A DNA stretch of 64,000 nt from Pseudomonas sp. TH31. Its GTDB lineage: Bacteria; Pseudomonadota; Gammaproteobacteria; Pseudomonadales; Pseudomonadaceae. The translations under genes were made by a program, and so were the position numbers. The stretch lies in contig NZ_JAEKEZ010000029.1 in assembly GCF_016650815.1 (NCBI RefSeq), positions 124,001 through 188,000 of the forward strand. Reading direction: 5' to 3'. Below the pieces are notes generated by a model. That model did not search any database, was not told where the DNA came from, and saw nothing but the letters and a program-made list of their open reading frames with translations. Below are positions 52,296-61,078 of the stretch, in pieces (the stretch's first letter is position 1; each line of letters begins with the position of its first letter).

Positions 52296-53078
52296 ATGCC
52301 GCGTTTCGCAGCCAACCTGTCCATGCTGTTCACCGAACAGGATTTTCTTGCCCGTTTTGAAGCGGCCGCCAAGGCCGGTTTCAGTGGTGTCGAATACCTG
52401 TTCCCTTACGACTTCAGCTCCGCCGAGATCAAGGCCAAGCTCGACGCCAACGGTCTGACCCAGGTGCTGTTCAACCTGCCCGCCGGTGACTGGGCCAAGG
52501 GCGAACGCGGTATCGCGTGCCTGCCGGATCGGGTCGAAGAGTTCCGCGCCGGGGTCGATCTGGCCATTGCCTACGCCAAAGTGCTGGGCAACACCCAGAT
52601 CAACTGCCTGGCCGGGCTTCGTCCACAAAACGTCGATGATGCCAGCGTGGAAAAAACCTTCGTCAGCAACCTGAAGTACGCGGCCGACAAGCTGCAAGCG
52701 GCGGGCATCAAACTGGTGATGGAAGCGATCAACACCCGCGACATCCCGGGCTTCTACCTGAACAACACCGCACAAGCCCTGTCGATTCGCGAACAGGTCG
52801 GCAGCGCCAACCTGTTCCTGCAATACGACATCTACCACATGCAAATCATGGAAGGCGACCTGGCCCGCACCCTGCAATCGCACCTGGGCGAGATCAACCA
52901 CGTGCAGTTGGCGGACAACCCGGGACGCAACGAACCGGGCACCGGTGAAATCAACTTCCGCTTCCTGTTCGAACACCTGGACCGCATTGGTTATCAGGGG
53001 TGGGTTGGCTGTGAATACAAGCCACTGACCACCACTGAAGCCGGTTTGGGCTGGTTGAAAACCCATAACGCAATCTAA
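52296..53078 (+). CDS. hyi: Hydroxypyruvate isomerase
   Basis: A 260-residue TIM-barrel sugar-isomerase family enzyme that interconverts hydroxypyruvate and tartronate semialdehyde. Segments MPRFAANLSMLFTE, LVMEAINTRDIPGFYLN (metal-binding Glu) and LQYDIYHMQIMEGD are typical. GGGAGA precedes the ATG. Second gene of the cluster, behind the 34-bp hairpin. Confidence 0.95.
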   Translation: MPRFAANLSMLFTEQDFLARFEAAAKAGFSGVEYLFPYDFSSAEIKAKLDANGLTQVLFNLPAGDWAKGERGIACLPDRVEEFRAGVDLAIAYAKVLGNTQINCLAGLRPQNVDDASVEKTFVSNLKYAADKLQAAGIKLVMEAINTRDIPGFYLNNTAQALSIREQVGSANLFLQYDIYHMQIMEGDLARTLQSHLGEINHVQLADNPGRNEPGTGEINFRFLFEHLDRIGYQGWVGCEYKPLTTTEAGLGWLKTHNAI

Positions 53079-53086
53079 ACGTATAT

Positions 53087-53118
53087 CCCTGTAGGAGCCT
53101 TCGGCAGCTCCTACAGGG
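53087..53118. repeat. Single REP hairpin between hyi and glxR
   Basis: CCCTGTAGGAGC and GCTCCTACAGGG pair around CTTCGGCA; it is a lone half unit of family A. Confidence 0.75.
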
Positions 53119-53147
53119 GGCATATAAATACAAGAGAGGATTTTCTC

Positions 53148-54035
53148 ATGGCTAAAATCGGATTTATCGGCACCGGCATCATGGGCCACCCAATGGCGTT
53201 GAACCTGCAGAAAGCCGGTCACAGCCTGTTCCTGTCGGCGCACCATGACGCCGCCCCGGCTGACCTGGTTGCCGGTGGCGCCATCGCCCTGGCCAACCCG
53301 AAAGAAGTCGCCCAGGAAGCCGAATTCATCATCATCATGGTGCCGGATACACCGCAGGTCGACGACGTGCTGTTCCGCGCCGACGGTATTGCCGCCGGTG
53401 TTGGCAAAGGCAAAGTCGTGATCGACATGAGCTCGATCTCGCCCACGGCGACCAAAGCCTTCGCTGCCAAGATCAACGAAAAAGGCGCCCAGTACCTCGA
53501 CGCGCCCGTGTCCGGCGGTGAAGTCGGCGCCAAGGCTGCGAGCCTGAGCATCATGATCGGCGGCGATGCCGATGCTTTCGAACGCGCCCTGCCGCTGTTC
53601 CAGGCCATGGGCAAGAACATCACCCTGGTCGGAGGCAATGGCGACGGTCAAACCGCGAAAGTGGCGAACCAGATCATTGTCGCGCTGAACATCCAGGCCG
53701 TGGCTGAAGCCTTGCTGTTCGCCTCGAAAAACGGCGCCGATCCTGCCAAGGTCCGTGAAGCGCTGATGGGCGGTTTCGCCTCCTCGAAGATCCTTGAAGT
53801 GCACGGCGAACGCATGATCAAAGGCACCTTTGACCCAGGCTTCCGCATCAGCCTGCACCAGAAGGACCTGAACCTGGCCCTGCAAGGTGCCCGCGAACTC
53901 AACATCAACCTGCCGAACACCGCCAACGCCCAGCAAGTGTTCAGCACCTGCGCGGCCATCGGTGGCAGCAACTGGGACCACTCGGCGCTGATCAAGGGCC
54001 TGGAACACATGGCGAATTTCTCGATTCGCAAGTAG
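53148..54035 (+). CDS. glxR: 2-Hydroxy-3-oxopropionate (tartronate semialdehyde) reductase
   Basis: A 295-residue beta-hydroxyacid dehydrogenase reducing tartronate semialdehyde to D-glycerate. NAD(P)-binding GFIGTGIMGHPMALNL at 5-20, substrate loop APVSGGEVGAKAAS at 119-132, and catalytic Lys171 with Asn174 in GQTAKVANQ. The TAG stop lies within the first bases of a downstream REP unit (GTAGGAGCTGCC), so the repeat abuts or supplies the end of the gene. Confidence 0.96.
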   Translation: MAKIGFIGTGIMGHPMALNLQKAGHSLFLSAHHDAAPADLVAGGAIALANPKEVAQEAEFIIIMVPDTPQVDDVLFRADGIAAGVGKGKVVIDMSSISPTATKAFAAKINEKGAQYLDAPVSGGEVGAKAASLSIMIGGDADAFERALPLFQAMGKNITLVGGNGDGQTAKVANQIIVALNIQAVAEALLFASKNGADPAKVREALMGGFASSKILEVHGERMIKGTFDPGFRISLHQKDLNLALQGARELNINLPNTANAQQVFSTCAAIGGSNWDHSALIKGLEHMANFSIRK

Positions 54036-54139
54036 GAGCTGCCGAAGGCTCGGGCCGCGTTCGGACGATCTTTTGATCTTTACGCCCGACCGCTCACCGC
54101 GTTATCCGCAAAAAGATCGCAGCCTGCGGCAGCTCCTAC
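54033..54139. repeat. REP doublet, family A, at the glxR 3' end
   Basis: Left unit TAGGAGCTGCCGAAGGCTCG ... GATCTTTTGATC; right unit AAAAGATCGCAGCCTGCGGC ... CTCCTACA. It begins with the glxR stop codon and ends 90 bases before the glycerate kinase gene. Confidence 0.85.
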
Positions 54140-54228
54140 AGGGGTTGGTTCATCCTGCCAAAGGGTGAACCTTCCCAGCGCTGTCGCAGGCCGCCGTCCT
54201 CCAATAACAAGAATTCCGGGAGCCCGCC

Positions 54229-55509
54229 ATGTCGGTCGATCCGCAACATCTGCTGCGCGAGCTGTTTGCCACAGCCATCGACGCGGCCCATCCGCAGCAA
54301 GTCCTCGAAGCCCATCTGCCCAAAGATCGTAGCGCTCGCGTGATCGTCATCGGCGCCGGCAAAGCCGCCGCCGCCATGGCCCAAGTGGTCGAGCGTTGCT
54401 GGCAGGGTGAAGTCTCGGGTTTAGTCGTCACCCGCTACGGTCACGGCGCGCCCTGCGAAAAAATCGAAGTGGTCGAAGCCGCGCACCCGGTGCCGGATGC
54501 GGCCGGTCTGGCTGTGGCCAAACGCGTGCTGGAACTGGTCAGCAACCTGACTGAAGACGACCGCGTGATCTTCCTGCTGTCCGGCGGTGGCTCTGCGCTC
54601 CTCGCACTTCCGGCACAAGGCATTACCCTCGCCGACAAACAATCAATCAACAAAGCCCTGCTCAAATCCGGCGCGACCATCGGTGAGATGAACTGCGTGC
54701 GCAAGCACCTCTCGGCGATCAAGGGCGGTCGTCTCGGCAAAGCCTGCTGGCCGGCGACTGTTTATACCTACGCGATTTCCGATGTACCGGGTGACCTTGC
54801 CACCGTCATTGCCTCGGGCCCGACAGTGGCCGACCCAAGCACCTCGGCCGAAGCCCTGGCGATCCTCAAGCGCTACAGCATCGAAGTCCCGGCCTCGGTG
54901 CGCACCTGGCTGCAAAACCCGGAATCGGAAACCGTCAAACCTGGCGATCCGAGCCTGGCCCGCAGCCATTTCCAATTGATCGCCCGCCCGCAGCAATCGC
55001 TGGAAGCGGCGGCGGTGAAGTGCCGTCAGGCCGGTTTCAGTCCGCTGATCCTCGGTGACCTGGAAGGCGAATCCCGGGAAGTGGCGAAGGTCCACGCCGG
55101 CATCGCACGGCAGATCGTCCTGCATGGCCAGCCATTGGCAGCGCCGTGCGTGATTCTCTCCGGCGGCGAAACCACGGTCACCGTGCGCGGCAACGGTCGC
55201 GGTGGACGTAATGCCGAATTCCTCCTGAGCCTGACTGACAGCCTCAAAGGCCTGCCCGGCGTCTACGCCCTGGCCGGCGACACCGACGGCATCGACGGCT
55301 CCGAGGACAACGCCGGCGCGATCATGACCCCGGACAGCTACGCCCGCGCCGCCGCCCTCGGCTTGAGCGCCAGCGACGAGTTGGACAACAACAATGGCTA
55401 CGGCTATTTCGAGGCGCTGGACGCCCTGATCGTTACCGAGCCGACCCGCACCAACGTCAACGACTTCCGCGCCATCCTGATTCTCGAGAGCACACACCAT
55501 GACGCCTGA
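54229..55509 (+). CDS. ttuD: Glycerate 2-kinase (TtuD/MOFRL family)
   Basis: A 426-residue protein with a DUF4147 N-terminal domain and a C-terminal MOFRL domain. Family members, long called hydroxypyruvate reductase TtuD, are glycerate 2-kinases making 2-phosphoglycerate. Visible segments: VIVIGAGKAAAAMAQVVE, LLSGGGSALLALPAQGI, ILSGGETTVTVRGNGRGGRN and GDTDGIDGSEDNAGA. Its position after glxR and its overlap with pyruvate kinase (11 bases) support kinase function. Confidence 0.92.
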   Translation: MSVDPQHLLRELFATAIDAAHPQQVLEAHLPKDRSARVIVIGAGKAAAAMAQVVERCWQGEVSGLVVTRYGHGAPCEKIEVVEAAHPVPDAAGLAVAKRVLELVSNLTEDDRVIFLLSGGGSALLALPAQGITLADKQSINKALLKSGATIGEMNCVRKHLSAIKGGRLGKACWPATVYTYAISDVPGDLATVIASGPTVADPSTSAEALAILKRYSIEVPASVRTWLQNPESETVKPGDPSLARSHFQLIARPQQSLEAAAVKCRQAGFSPLILGDLEGESREVAKVHAGIARQIVLHGQPLAAPCVILSGGETTVTVRGNGRGGRNAEFLLSLTDSLKGLPGVYALAGDTDGIDGSEDNAGAIMTPDSYARAAALGLSASDELDNNNGYGYFEALDALIVTEPTRTNVNDFRAILILESTHHDA

Positions 55510-56914
55510 TAAAAAGGTCAAAATCCTCGCCACCCTCGGTCCGGCTACTGACGGAATCGATGACATCCGCGAACTGGTGCAGGCTGGGGTCAACATCTTC
55601 CGGCTGAATTTCAGCCATGGCGATCACGCCGACCATGCACAGCGTTACCAATGGATTCGTGAAGTCGAGCGTCAGCTCAATTACCCGCTCGGGATTCTGA
55701 TGGACCTGCAAGGCCCGAAACTGCGGGTCGGCAAGTTCGCCGACGGCAAGGTGCAACTGCATCGCGGCCAGGCCCTGCGCCTGGACCTCGACCCGACGCC
55801 GGGCGACGAGCGCCGGGTCAACCTGCCGCACCCGGAAATCATCGCTGCGCTGGAGCCGGGCATGGACCTGCTGCTGGACGACGGCAAGTTGCGTCTGCGC
55901 GTAGTCACCAAGTACTCCGACGCGATCGACACCACCGTGCTCAATGGCGGAGAACTGTCGGACCGTAAAGGCGTGAACGTGCCGCAAGCGGTGCTCGACC
56001 TCAGCCCGCTGACCGCCAAGGATCGTCGCGATTTGAGCTTCGGTCTGGAGCTGGGCGTGGACTGGGTAGCGCTGTCGTTCGTGCAGCGTGCGGAAGACAT
56101 TCGTGAAGCCCGCGCGTTGATCGGCGACAAAGCGTTCTTGATGGCCAAGATCGAGAAACCGTCGGCGGTCACTCAGTTGCGGGAAATCGCCGAATTGAGC
56201 GACGCGATCATGGTGGCTCGCGGTGACCTGGGTGTGGAAGTACCGGCCGAAAGCGTGCCGCAGATTCAGAAGAACATCATCACCGTTTGCCGCGAACTCG
56301 GTAAGCCTGTCGTGGTGGCGACGCAGATGCTTGAGTCGATGCGTTTCTCCCCGGCCCCGACCCGCGCCGAGGTGACTGACGTCGCCAATGCCGTGGCTGA
56401 AGGCGCGGATGCGGTGATGCTGTCGGCGGAAACCGCGTCCGGCGAATACCCGCTGGAAGCCGTGCAGATGATGAGCAAAATCATCCGTCAGGTGGAAAAC
56501 GGTCCGGACTATCAGGCCCAACTCGATGTGAGCCGGCCGAAGGCAGAAGCGACCGTTTCCGATGCGATCAGCTGCGCGATCCGGCGCATCAGTAACGTGC
56601 TGCCGGTGGCAGTGCTGGTGAACTACAGCGAGTCCGGGACGTCGAGCCTGCGAGCGGCGCGGGAACGGCCGACGGTGCCGATCCTCAACCTGACGCCGAA
56701 CCTGCAAACCGCTCGCCGCTTGACCGTGGCGTGGGGCGTGCACTCGGTGGTCAACGATCGGCTGCGGCAGGTGGATGAGGTGTGCTCGACGGCGCTCGAG
56801 ATTGCTCAGGCGCAAGGCATGGCCAAGCGTGGCGATACGTTATTGATCACTGCGGGCGTGCCGTTTGGGCAGCCAGGGTCGACTAATTCGTTGCGTATCG
56901 AGACGTTGATTTAG
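55499..56914 (+). CDS. pykF: Pyruvate kinase
   Basis: A 471-residue type-I pyruvate kinase: GVNIFRLNFSHG, MDLQGPKLRVGKF, the ADP/metal region MAKIEKPSAV and the MVARGDLGVEVP motif, then a C-terminal allosteric domain. It converts PEP and ADP to pyruvate and ATP. It is translationally coupled to glycerate kinase, completing a route from glyoxylate to pyruvate apart from enolase. Pseudomonas normally has a second enzyme (PykA) elsewhere; the F/A label is by gene context. Confidence 0.93.
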   Translation: MTPDKKVKILATLGPATDGIDDIRELVQAGVNIFRLNFSHGDHADHAQRYQWIREVERQLNYPLGILMDLQGPKLRVGKFADGKVQLHRGQALRLDLDPTPGDERRVNLPHPEIIAALEPGMDLLLDDGKLRLRVVTKYSDAIDTTVLNGGELSDRKGVNVPQAVLDLSPLTAKDRRDLSFGLELGVDWVALSFVQRAEDIREARALIGDKAFLMAKIEKPSAVTQLREIAELSDAIMVARGDLGVEVPAESVPQIQKNIITVCRELGKPVVVATQMLESMRFSPAPTRAEVTDVANAVAEGADAVMLSAETASGEYPLEAVQMMSKIIRQVENGPDYQAQLDVSRPKAEATVSDAISCAIRRISNVLPVAVLVNYSESGTSSLRAARERPTVPILNLTPNLQTARRLTVAWGVHSVVNDRLRQVDEVCSTALEIAQAQGMAKRGDTLLITAGVPFGQPGSTNSLRIETLI

Positions 56915-56930
56915 CGCCTGTACCGGCCTC

Positions 56931-57019
56931 TTCGCGGGCAAGCCTCGCTCCTACGGATTTACGTCGGCCGCGATAATGGGCACGACTCAAACCTGTAGGA
57001 GCGAGGCTTGCCCGCGAAG
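56931..57019. repeat. REP doublet, family C
   Basis: Arms TTCGCGGGCAAGCCTCGCTC... and complement, 24 bp, around a 40-base centre. This family has GGCAAGCCTCGC where family B has AGCAAGCCCGC. Confidence 0.88.
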
Positions 57020-57056
57020 AACGATCACACGGTCCACCTGACAAACAAAAATAAAA

Positions 57057-57971
57057 ATGCCTGCCAACCACTTCAACACCCACTGCCCCGACTGGGCCAC
57101 TGCCCTGCTCAACGGTTTCAGTCAGATTTTCCTCCAGCGCCATCCGCTGTGCGGTCTGCTGTGCCTGTTGGCGATTCTTTTTACCGCCCCGGCCCTGCTC
57201 GGCGGTGCGCTGCTGGGCGGGGTCGCCGGGTTGCTGACCGCACAACGTCGCGGCTATGCCAAGGCTGATCGTCAGGCCGGGCAGTTCAGCTACAACGGCG
57301 TTTTGCTCGGCCTGTTGCTGAGCCTGTATTTCCCCTGGTCCGCGCTGTTGCCGCCGCTGATCATCGCCTGCGGTGGCCTGAGTGCGATGCTCACCGAACA
57401 ATGGCTCAAGCGCTGCCGTGATCATCAGTGCCTGCCGGCCTACACCGCACCGTTCGTTGGCCTGGGCTGGATGCTGCTCGCATTCGCCGCGCCCCAGCAC
57501 CCGGTGCCACTGATTGAAATGAACACCTTCAACCTGATCGCCGCTGCATTGAAAGGCTTGGGCCAAGTGATGTTTCTCGGTCATCCATTGGCGGGAGCGC
57601 TGATTGCCGCGGGTTTGCTGATCGCCGACCGTCGTGGGTTTTTCTGGGCGTTGCTGGGTTCGCTGGCCGGTCTGGGCTTCGCCCTGCTGCATCACGAAAC
57701 CTCCAGCGCATTGTCAGGCTTGAGCAGCTACAACCCGGTGCTCGCCGCCCTCGCCTTCAGCCAGGTCCGTCGCCAACCCTGGTTGCCACTGCTGGGCATT
57801 GTGCTGGCGGTTTTGCTGACGCCAGGCTTCACCGCGATAGGTCTGGCCACGCTGACCGCGCCGTTCATCCTCGCTTGCTGGCTGATTCGTGCCAGCATGC
57901 GCCTGCTGCGCCAGGCCGCCAAAGACACTGCGCCTTGCGCTACCGGGGAGAATCACCCTAGGCTGCGCTAA
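57057..57971 (+). CDS. Urea transporter
   Basis: A 304-residue protein with about ten membrane helices in two repeats, belonging to the UT/Yut channel family: GFSQIFLQRHPLCGLLCLLA, FSYNGVLLGLLLS and, in the second half, GLSSYNPVLAALAF. Both repeat motifs (YNG.L.GL and YNP.L.AL) that line the urea path are present. No urease genes are nearby. The ATG lacks a strong ribosome site. It ends 23 bases before the ion channel gene. Confidence 0.88.
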   Translation: MPANHFNTHCPDWATALLNGFSQIFLQRHPLCGLLCLLAILFTAPALLGGALLGGVAGLLTAQRRGYAKADRQAGQFSYNGVLLGLLLSLYFPWSALLPPLIIACGGLSAMLTEQWLKRCRDHQCLPAYTAPFVGLGWMLLAFAAPQHPVPLIEMNTFNLIAAALKGLGQVMFLGHPLAGALIAAGLLIADRRGFFWALLGSLAGLGFALLHHETSSALSGLSSYNPVLAALAFSQVRRQPWLPLLGIVLAVLLTPGFTAIGLATLTAPFILACWLIRASMRLLRQAAKDTAPCATGENHPRLR

Positions 57972-57994
57972 TTTTCATGCCCGGGGCGATTTGA

Positions 57995-58819
57995 ATGAAA
58001 GGCAACGACACGTGGCGCAATCGCCTGTACGTGATGATTTTCCGGACCGACACCGTGGCTGGCCGGCGCTTTGACAGCACGTTGCTGCTGATCATCCTCG
58101 CCAGCCTGGTGATCGTGATCCTCGACAGCATTGACGCGGTTCATCAGAACTACGCCGGCATACTGGCGTACATCGAGTGGGGTTTCACAGTCATCTTTCT
58201 GGGTGAGTACATCCTGCGCCTCTACTGCTCACCCAAACCGCTGCGTTATGCGTTCAGCTTTTACGGGCTGGTGGATTTGCTGGCGATCGTGCCCGGCATC
58301 CTCGCGCTGTACTATAGCGATGCGCAGTATTTGCTGATCATCCGGATCATTCGAATGCTGCGAATTTTCCGGGTTCTCAAGCTCGGCCCCTACCTGAAAC
58401 AGGCCCATTACCTGCTCGATGCCCTGCGCGGCAGCAAGCAGAAAATCCTCGTCTTCCTGCTCGGCGTCTGTACCCTGGTGACCGTGTTCGGCACCCTGAT
58501 GTATGTGGTCGAAGGCCCGGAACATGGCTTTACCAGCATCCCCAAAGGTATCTACTGGGCTATCGTGACCTTGACCACTGTCGGCTACGGCGACATCGTG
58601 CCGAAAACCGTGCTGGGGCAAATCATCTCGTCGATGGTGATGATCACCGGTTACTCGATCATCGCCGTCCCTACCGGGATTTTTACCGCTGAACTGGCCA
58701 GTGCAATGCGCGGCGAACAACAGCAACACGACTGTCCTGTGTGCAAGAAAAACAGCCACGAACCGAGTGCGGCGTTTTGCTCGCGGTGTGGCAATGCGTT
58801 GTTTACAAAGCTGGAATAA
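57995..58819 (+). CDS. Voltage-gated K+ channel-like protein with C-terminal zinc ribbon
   Basis: A 274-residue six-helix channel. S1-S4 lie near residues 28-130, with S4 arginines at 117, 120, 123 and 126 (RIIRMLRIFR). S5 is at 150-170, the selectivity filter TVGYGD at 195-200, and S6 at 208-230. After S6 comes a short linker and a zinc ribbon with four cysteines (247, 250, 262, 265: CPVC...CSRC). The ribbon may be a ligand- or redox-sensing tail. It follows the urea transporter by 23 bases and may be co-transcribed. Confidence 0.9.
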   Translation: MKGNDTWRNRLYVMIFRTDTVAGRRFDSTLLLIILASLVIVILDSIDAVHQNYAGILAYIEWGFTVIFLGEYILRLYCSPKPLRYAFSFYGLVDLLAIVPGILALYYSDAQYLLIIRIIRMLRIFRVLKLGPYLKQAHYLLDALRGSKQKILVFLLGVCTLVTVFGTLMYVVEGPEHGFTSIPKGIYWAIVTLTTVGYGDIVPKTVLGQIISSMVMITGYSIIAVPTGIFTAELASAMRGEQQQHDCPVCKKNSHEPSAAFCSRCGNALFTKLE

Positions 58820-58914
58820 GCAAAGAGCTTTTTAATCTTTAAAGGACTATGCGTGCCCGGCTATAGTCGCTGGCAAAACGGTGGCAACACCTCTTCAATG
58901 ACTGAAAAATAACC

Positions 58915-59010
58915 TGTAGGAGCTGCCGAAGGCTGCGATCTTTTGATGTTGATCTTCAACGGTCTCGCAAGGATCAAGATCAAAAGATCGCAGCCTGCGG
59001 CAGCTCCTAC
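58915..59010. repeat. REP doublet, family A
   Basis: Left unit TGTAGGAGCTGCCGAAGGC ... GATCTTTTGAT; right unit AAAAGATCGCAGCCTGCGGC ... CTCCTAC. The middle has a duplicated TTGATGTTGATC. It ends 18 bases before the sulfate-binding protein gene. Confidence 0.85.
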
Positions 59011-59028
59011 CAGAACAAGGAATGCGCA

Positions 59029-60024
59029 GTGAAAAAACTCTTTGGCGCCTCACTTCTGGCCGCTGGTCTGGCATTGACCAGCGTGGCTCAGGCCGCACCG
59101 ACCCTGCTCAACGTTTCCTACGACGTGATGCGCGATTTCTACAAGGACTACAACACTGCGTTCCAGAAACACTGGCAAGCCGAACACAACGAAAACATCA
59201 CCCTGCAGATGTCTTTCGGCGGCTCGAGCAAACAGGCACGTTCGGTGATCGACGGCCTGCCGGCTGACGTCATCACCATGAACATGGCGACCGACATCAA
59301 CGCCCTGGCAGACAACGGCAAACTGGTCCCGGACAACTGGGTCACCCGCCTGCCGAACAACAGCGCGCCGTTCACCTCGGCCACTGTTTTCATCGTCCGC
59401 AAAGGCAACCCGAAAGCCCTGAAAGACTGGCCCGACCTGCTCAAGGACGGCGTACAAGTGATCGTGCCCAACCCGAAAACCTCGGGCAACGGCCGCTACA
59501 CCTACCTCTCGGCCTGGGGCTACGTGCTGAAGAATGGCGGCGATGACGAAAAGGCCAAAGCCTTCGTCGGCAAACTGTTCAAACAGGCGCCAGTGCTGGA
59601 CACCGGTGGCCGTGCAGCCACCACCACCTTCATGACCAACCAGATCGGCGACGTACTGGTGACCTTCGAAAACGAAGCGGAAATGATTGCCCGCGAGTTT
59701 GGCCGCGATCAGTTTGAGGTGATCTACCCGAGTGTTTCCGCCGAAGCTGAGCCGCCGGTGTCGGTGGTCGATAAAGTCGTCGACAAAAAAGGCACTCGTG
59801 CTGCTGCTGACGAATACCTGAAATACCTGTGGTCGCCTGAAGGTCAGGAGATTGCAGCGGCAAACTACCTGCGTCCGCGGGATCCGGCTGTTTTGGCCAA
59901 GTACACCGATCGCTTCCCTAAAGTTGACTTCCTGTCGGTAGAGAAGACCTTTGGTGACTGGCGCACCGTGCAGAAGACCCACTTCAATGATGGCGGGATT
60001 TTTGACCAGATTTATGCGCAGTAA
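59029..60024 (+). CDS. sbp: Sulfate ABC transporter substrate-binding protein
   Basis: A 331-residue periplasmic protein with a signal peptide ending in VAQA (residue 22). It matches Sbp/CysP: LLNVSYDVMRDFYKDYN, MSFGGSSKQARSVIDGLPAD (oxyanion loop) and NPKTSGNGRYTYLSAWG. It delivers sulfate or thiosulfate to CysTWA, which usually follow in Pseudomonas. Here the gene is instead followed by a terminator and unrelated genes. Confidence 0.93.
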   Translation: MKKLFGASLLAAGLALTSVAQAAPTLLNVSYDVMRDFYKDYNTAFQKHWQAEHNENITLQMSFGGSSKQARSVIDGLPADVITMNMATDINALADNGKLVPDNWVTRLPNNSAPFTSATVFIVRKGNPKALKDWPDLLKDGVQVIVPNPKTSGNGRYTYLSAWGYVLKNGGDDEKAKAFVGKLFKQAPVLDTGGRAATTTFMTNQIGDVLVTFENEAEMIAREFGRDQFEVIYPSVSAEAEPPVSVVDKVVDKKGTRAAADEYLKYLWSPEGQEIAAANYLRPRDPAVLAKYTDRFPKVDFLSVEKTFGDWRTVQKTHFNDGGIFDQIYAQ

Positions 60025-60040
60025 AGGCTAAGGCTCAATG

Positions 60041-60070
60041 AAAAGGCGACCTGCGGAGGTCGCCTTTTTT
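60041..60070 (+). terminator. Terminator of sbp
   Basis: AAAAGGCGACCT and AGGTCGCCTTTT form a perfect 12-bp stem around GCGG, then TT. It starts 17 bases past the sbp stop. Confidence 0.9.
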
Positions 60071-60106
60071 GTGGCCAAACAGTAAATTTGTGTTCACCGA
60101 AGATCC

Positions 60107-60201
60107 CCTGTGGGAGCGGGCTTGCTCGCGAAAGCGGTGTCTCAGTAGACATCTCTGTTGAATGTGAAGCCGCCTTCGCGAGCAAGCCCGCTTCCACAGG
60201 G
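60107..60201. repeat. REP doublet, family B
   Basis: Arms CCCTGTGGGAGCGGGCTTGC and complement (one T mismatch in the right arm, CTTCCACA). Between convergent genes. Confidence 0.88.
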
Positions 60202-60215
60202 ATTTCGGCAAGTCG

Positions 60216-60845
60216 TTACATCGGCGGTGTAACGCCATCCTTGCCCGCCGAGATGGATTGAGCCGTCAGCGTCCCGTCCGCACTCTGGGTCACAAACGTC
60301 ACGATCTTCACGCCAACCTTCAACAAAGTGCGATCCCCCGGCATCAGGTTGACGATCGGCACGTCTTCCGGCACCAGAATCTTCTGCTGGCCGCCCTTGT
60401 AGTTAACGGTCAAGGTGCGGCCATTGCTGACCACCAGATCGCCAACGCTGCCATTGGTCATGCTGCTGCCCTTGGCCAGATCGAAGGGCCGGTGGCCGTC
60501 GCCGCTGCCGGCCAGCTCCGGTGGGAAGACGTGGACTTCCAGCGCCTTGAGGGTACCGTCATCCTGGGGGATGGCGGCCGAGCCGATGTAGCTGCCGGGT
60601 TTGATGTCTTCGATATTGGCCAGGGTGACGGCACGGACTTTGGTGTCCTTGGTCAAGGTGATGACCACGTTTTCGCCCGTCTTGGTGTGGACTTTCAGGG
60701 TGTCGGCATTGACGCCGGTAATCTCGCCGCGCACCCCGATGCGCAGGCCCGGAGCGTCGTCCGCTTGAGCCAGTCCTGCCGAGAATAAGGTAACCAGCGT
60801 AATCGCTGAGGCGCTGCGAATCAGGTGACGGAACATCGCATTCAT
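60216..60845 (-). CDS. Exported protein of unknown function (DUF5666-like beta repeats)
   Basis: A 209-residue protein with a signal peptide (cleavage after GLAQA, about residue 28). The mature part repeats short beta units around GEITGVNADTLKVHTKTG and SVGDLVVSNGRTLTVNYKGGQ, suggesting OB-like or DUF5666-type folds. No catalytic residues recognised and no Cys. The start could be either of two nearby ATGs (60845 or 60836). It stands alone, convergent with sbp. Confidence 0.72.
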   Translation of the reverse strand: MNAMFRHLIRSASAITLVTLFSAGLAQADDAPGLRIGVRGEITGVNADTLKVHTKTGENVVITLTKDTKVRAVTLANIEDIKPGSYIGSAAIPQDDGTLKALEVHVFPPELAGSGDGHRPFDLAKGSSMTNGSVGDLVVSNGRTLTVNYKGGQQKILVPEDVPIVNLMPGDRTLLKVGVKIVTFVTQSADGTLTAQSISAGKDGVTPPM

Positions 60846-61078
60846 GGAAGTGGCTTCCGGTTATGAAACGTGAAGAGAGAACATAAGCACGCTATCGAAC
60901 AAGATGTAAGTGAATGTATCATCAGCCTCACTGTTTTGACGCAAGGTACATCGACGGACATCACAGTGGTCCGTCACTCATTCCGCAACGGAATGATTAC
61001 TATCACTCCAATCCCTCTTCCGCCGTTTCGGTCAGCCCCTTAGCCTTTGCGCATTCCTCCTGTTTAGCGAGACACGTT

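Noticed and set aside
53087..53118. Terminator between hyi and glxR
   Set aside because: The hairpin is a half REP with no T run, and the genes belong to one pathway; an operon is more likely.
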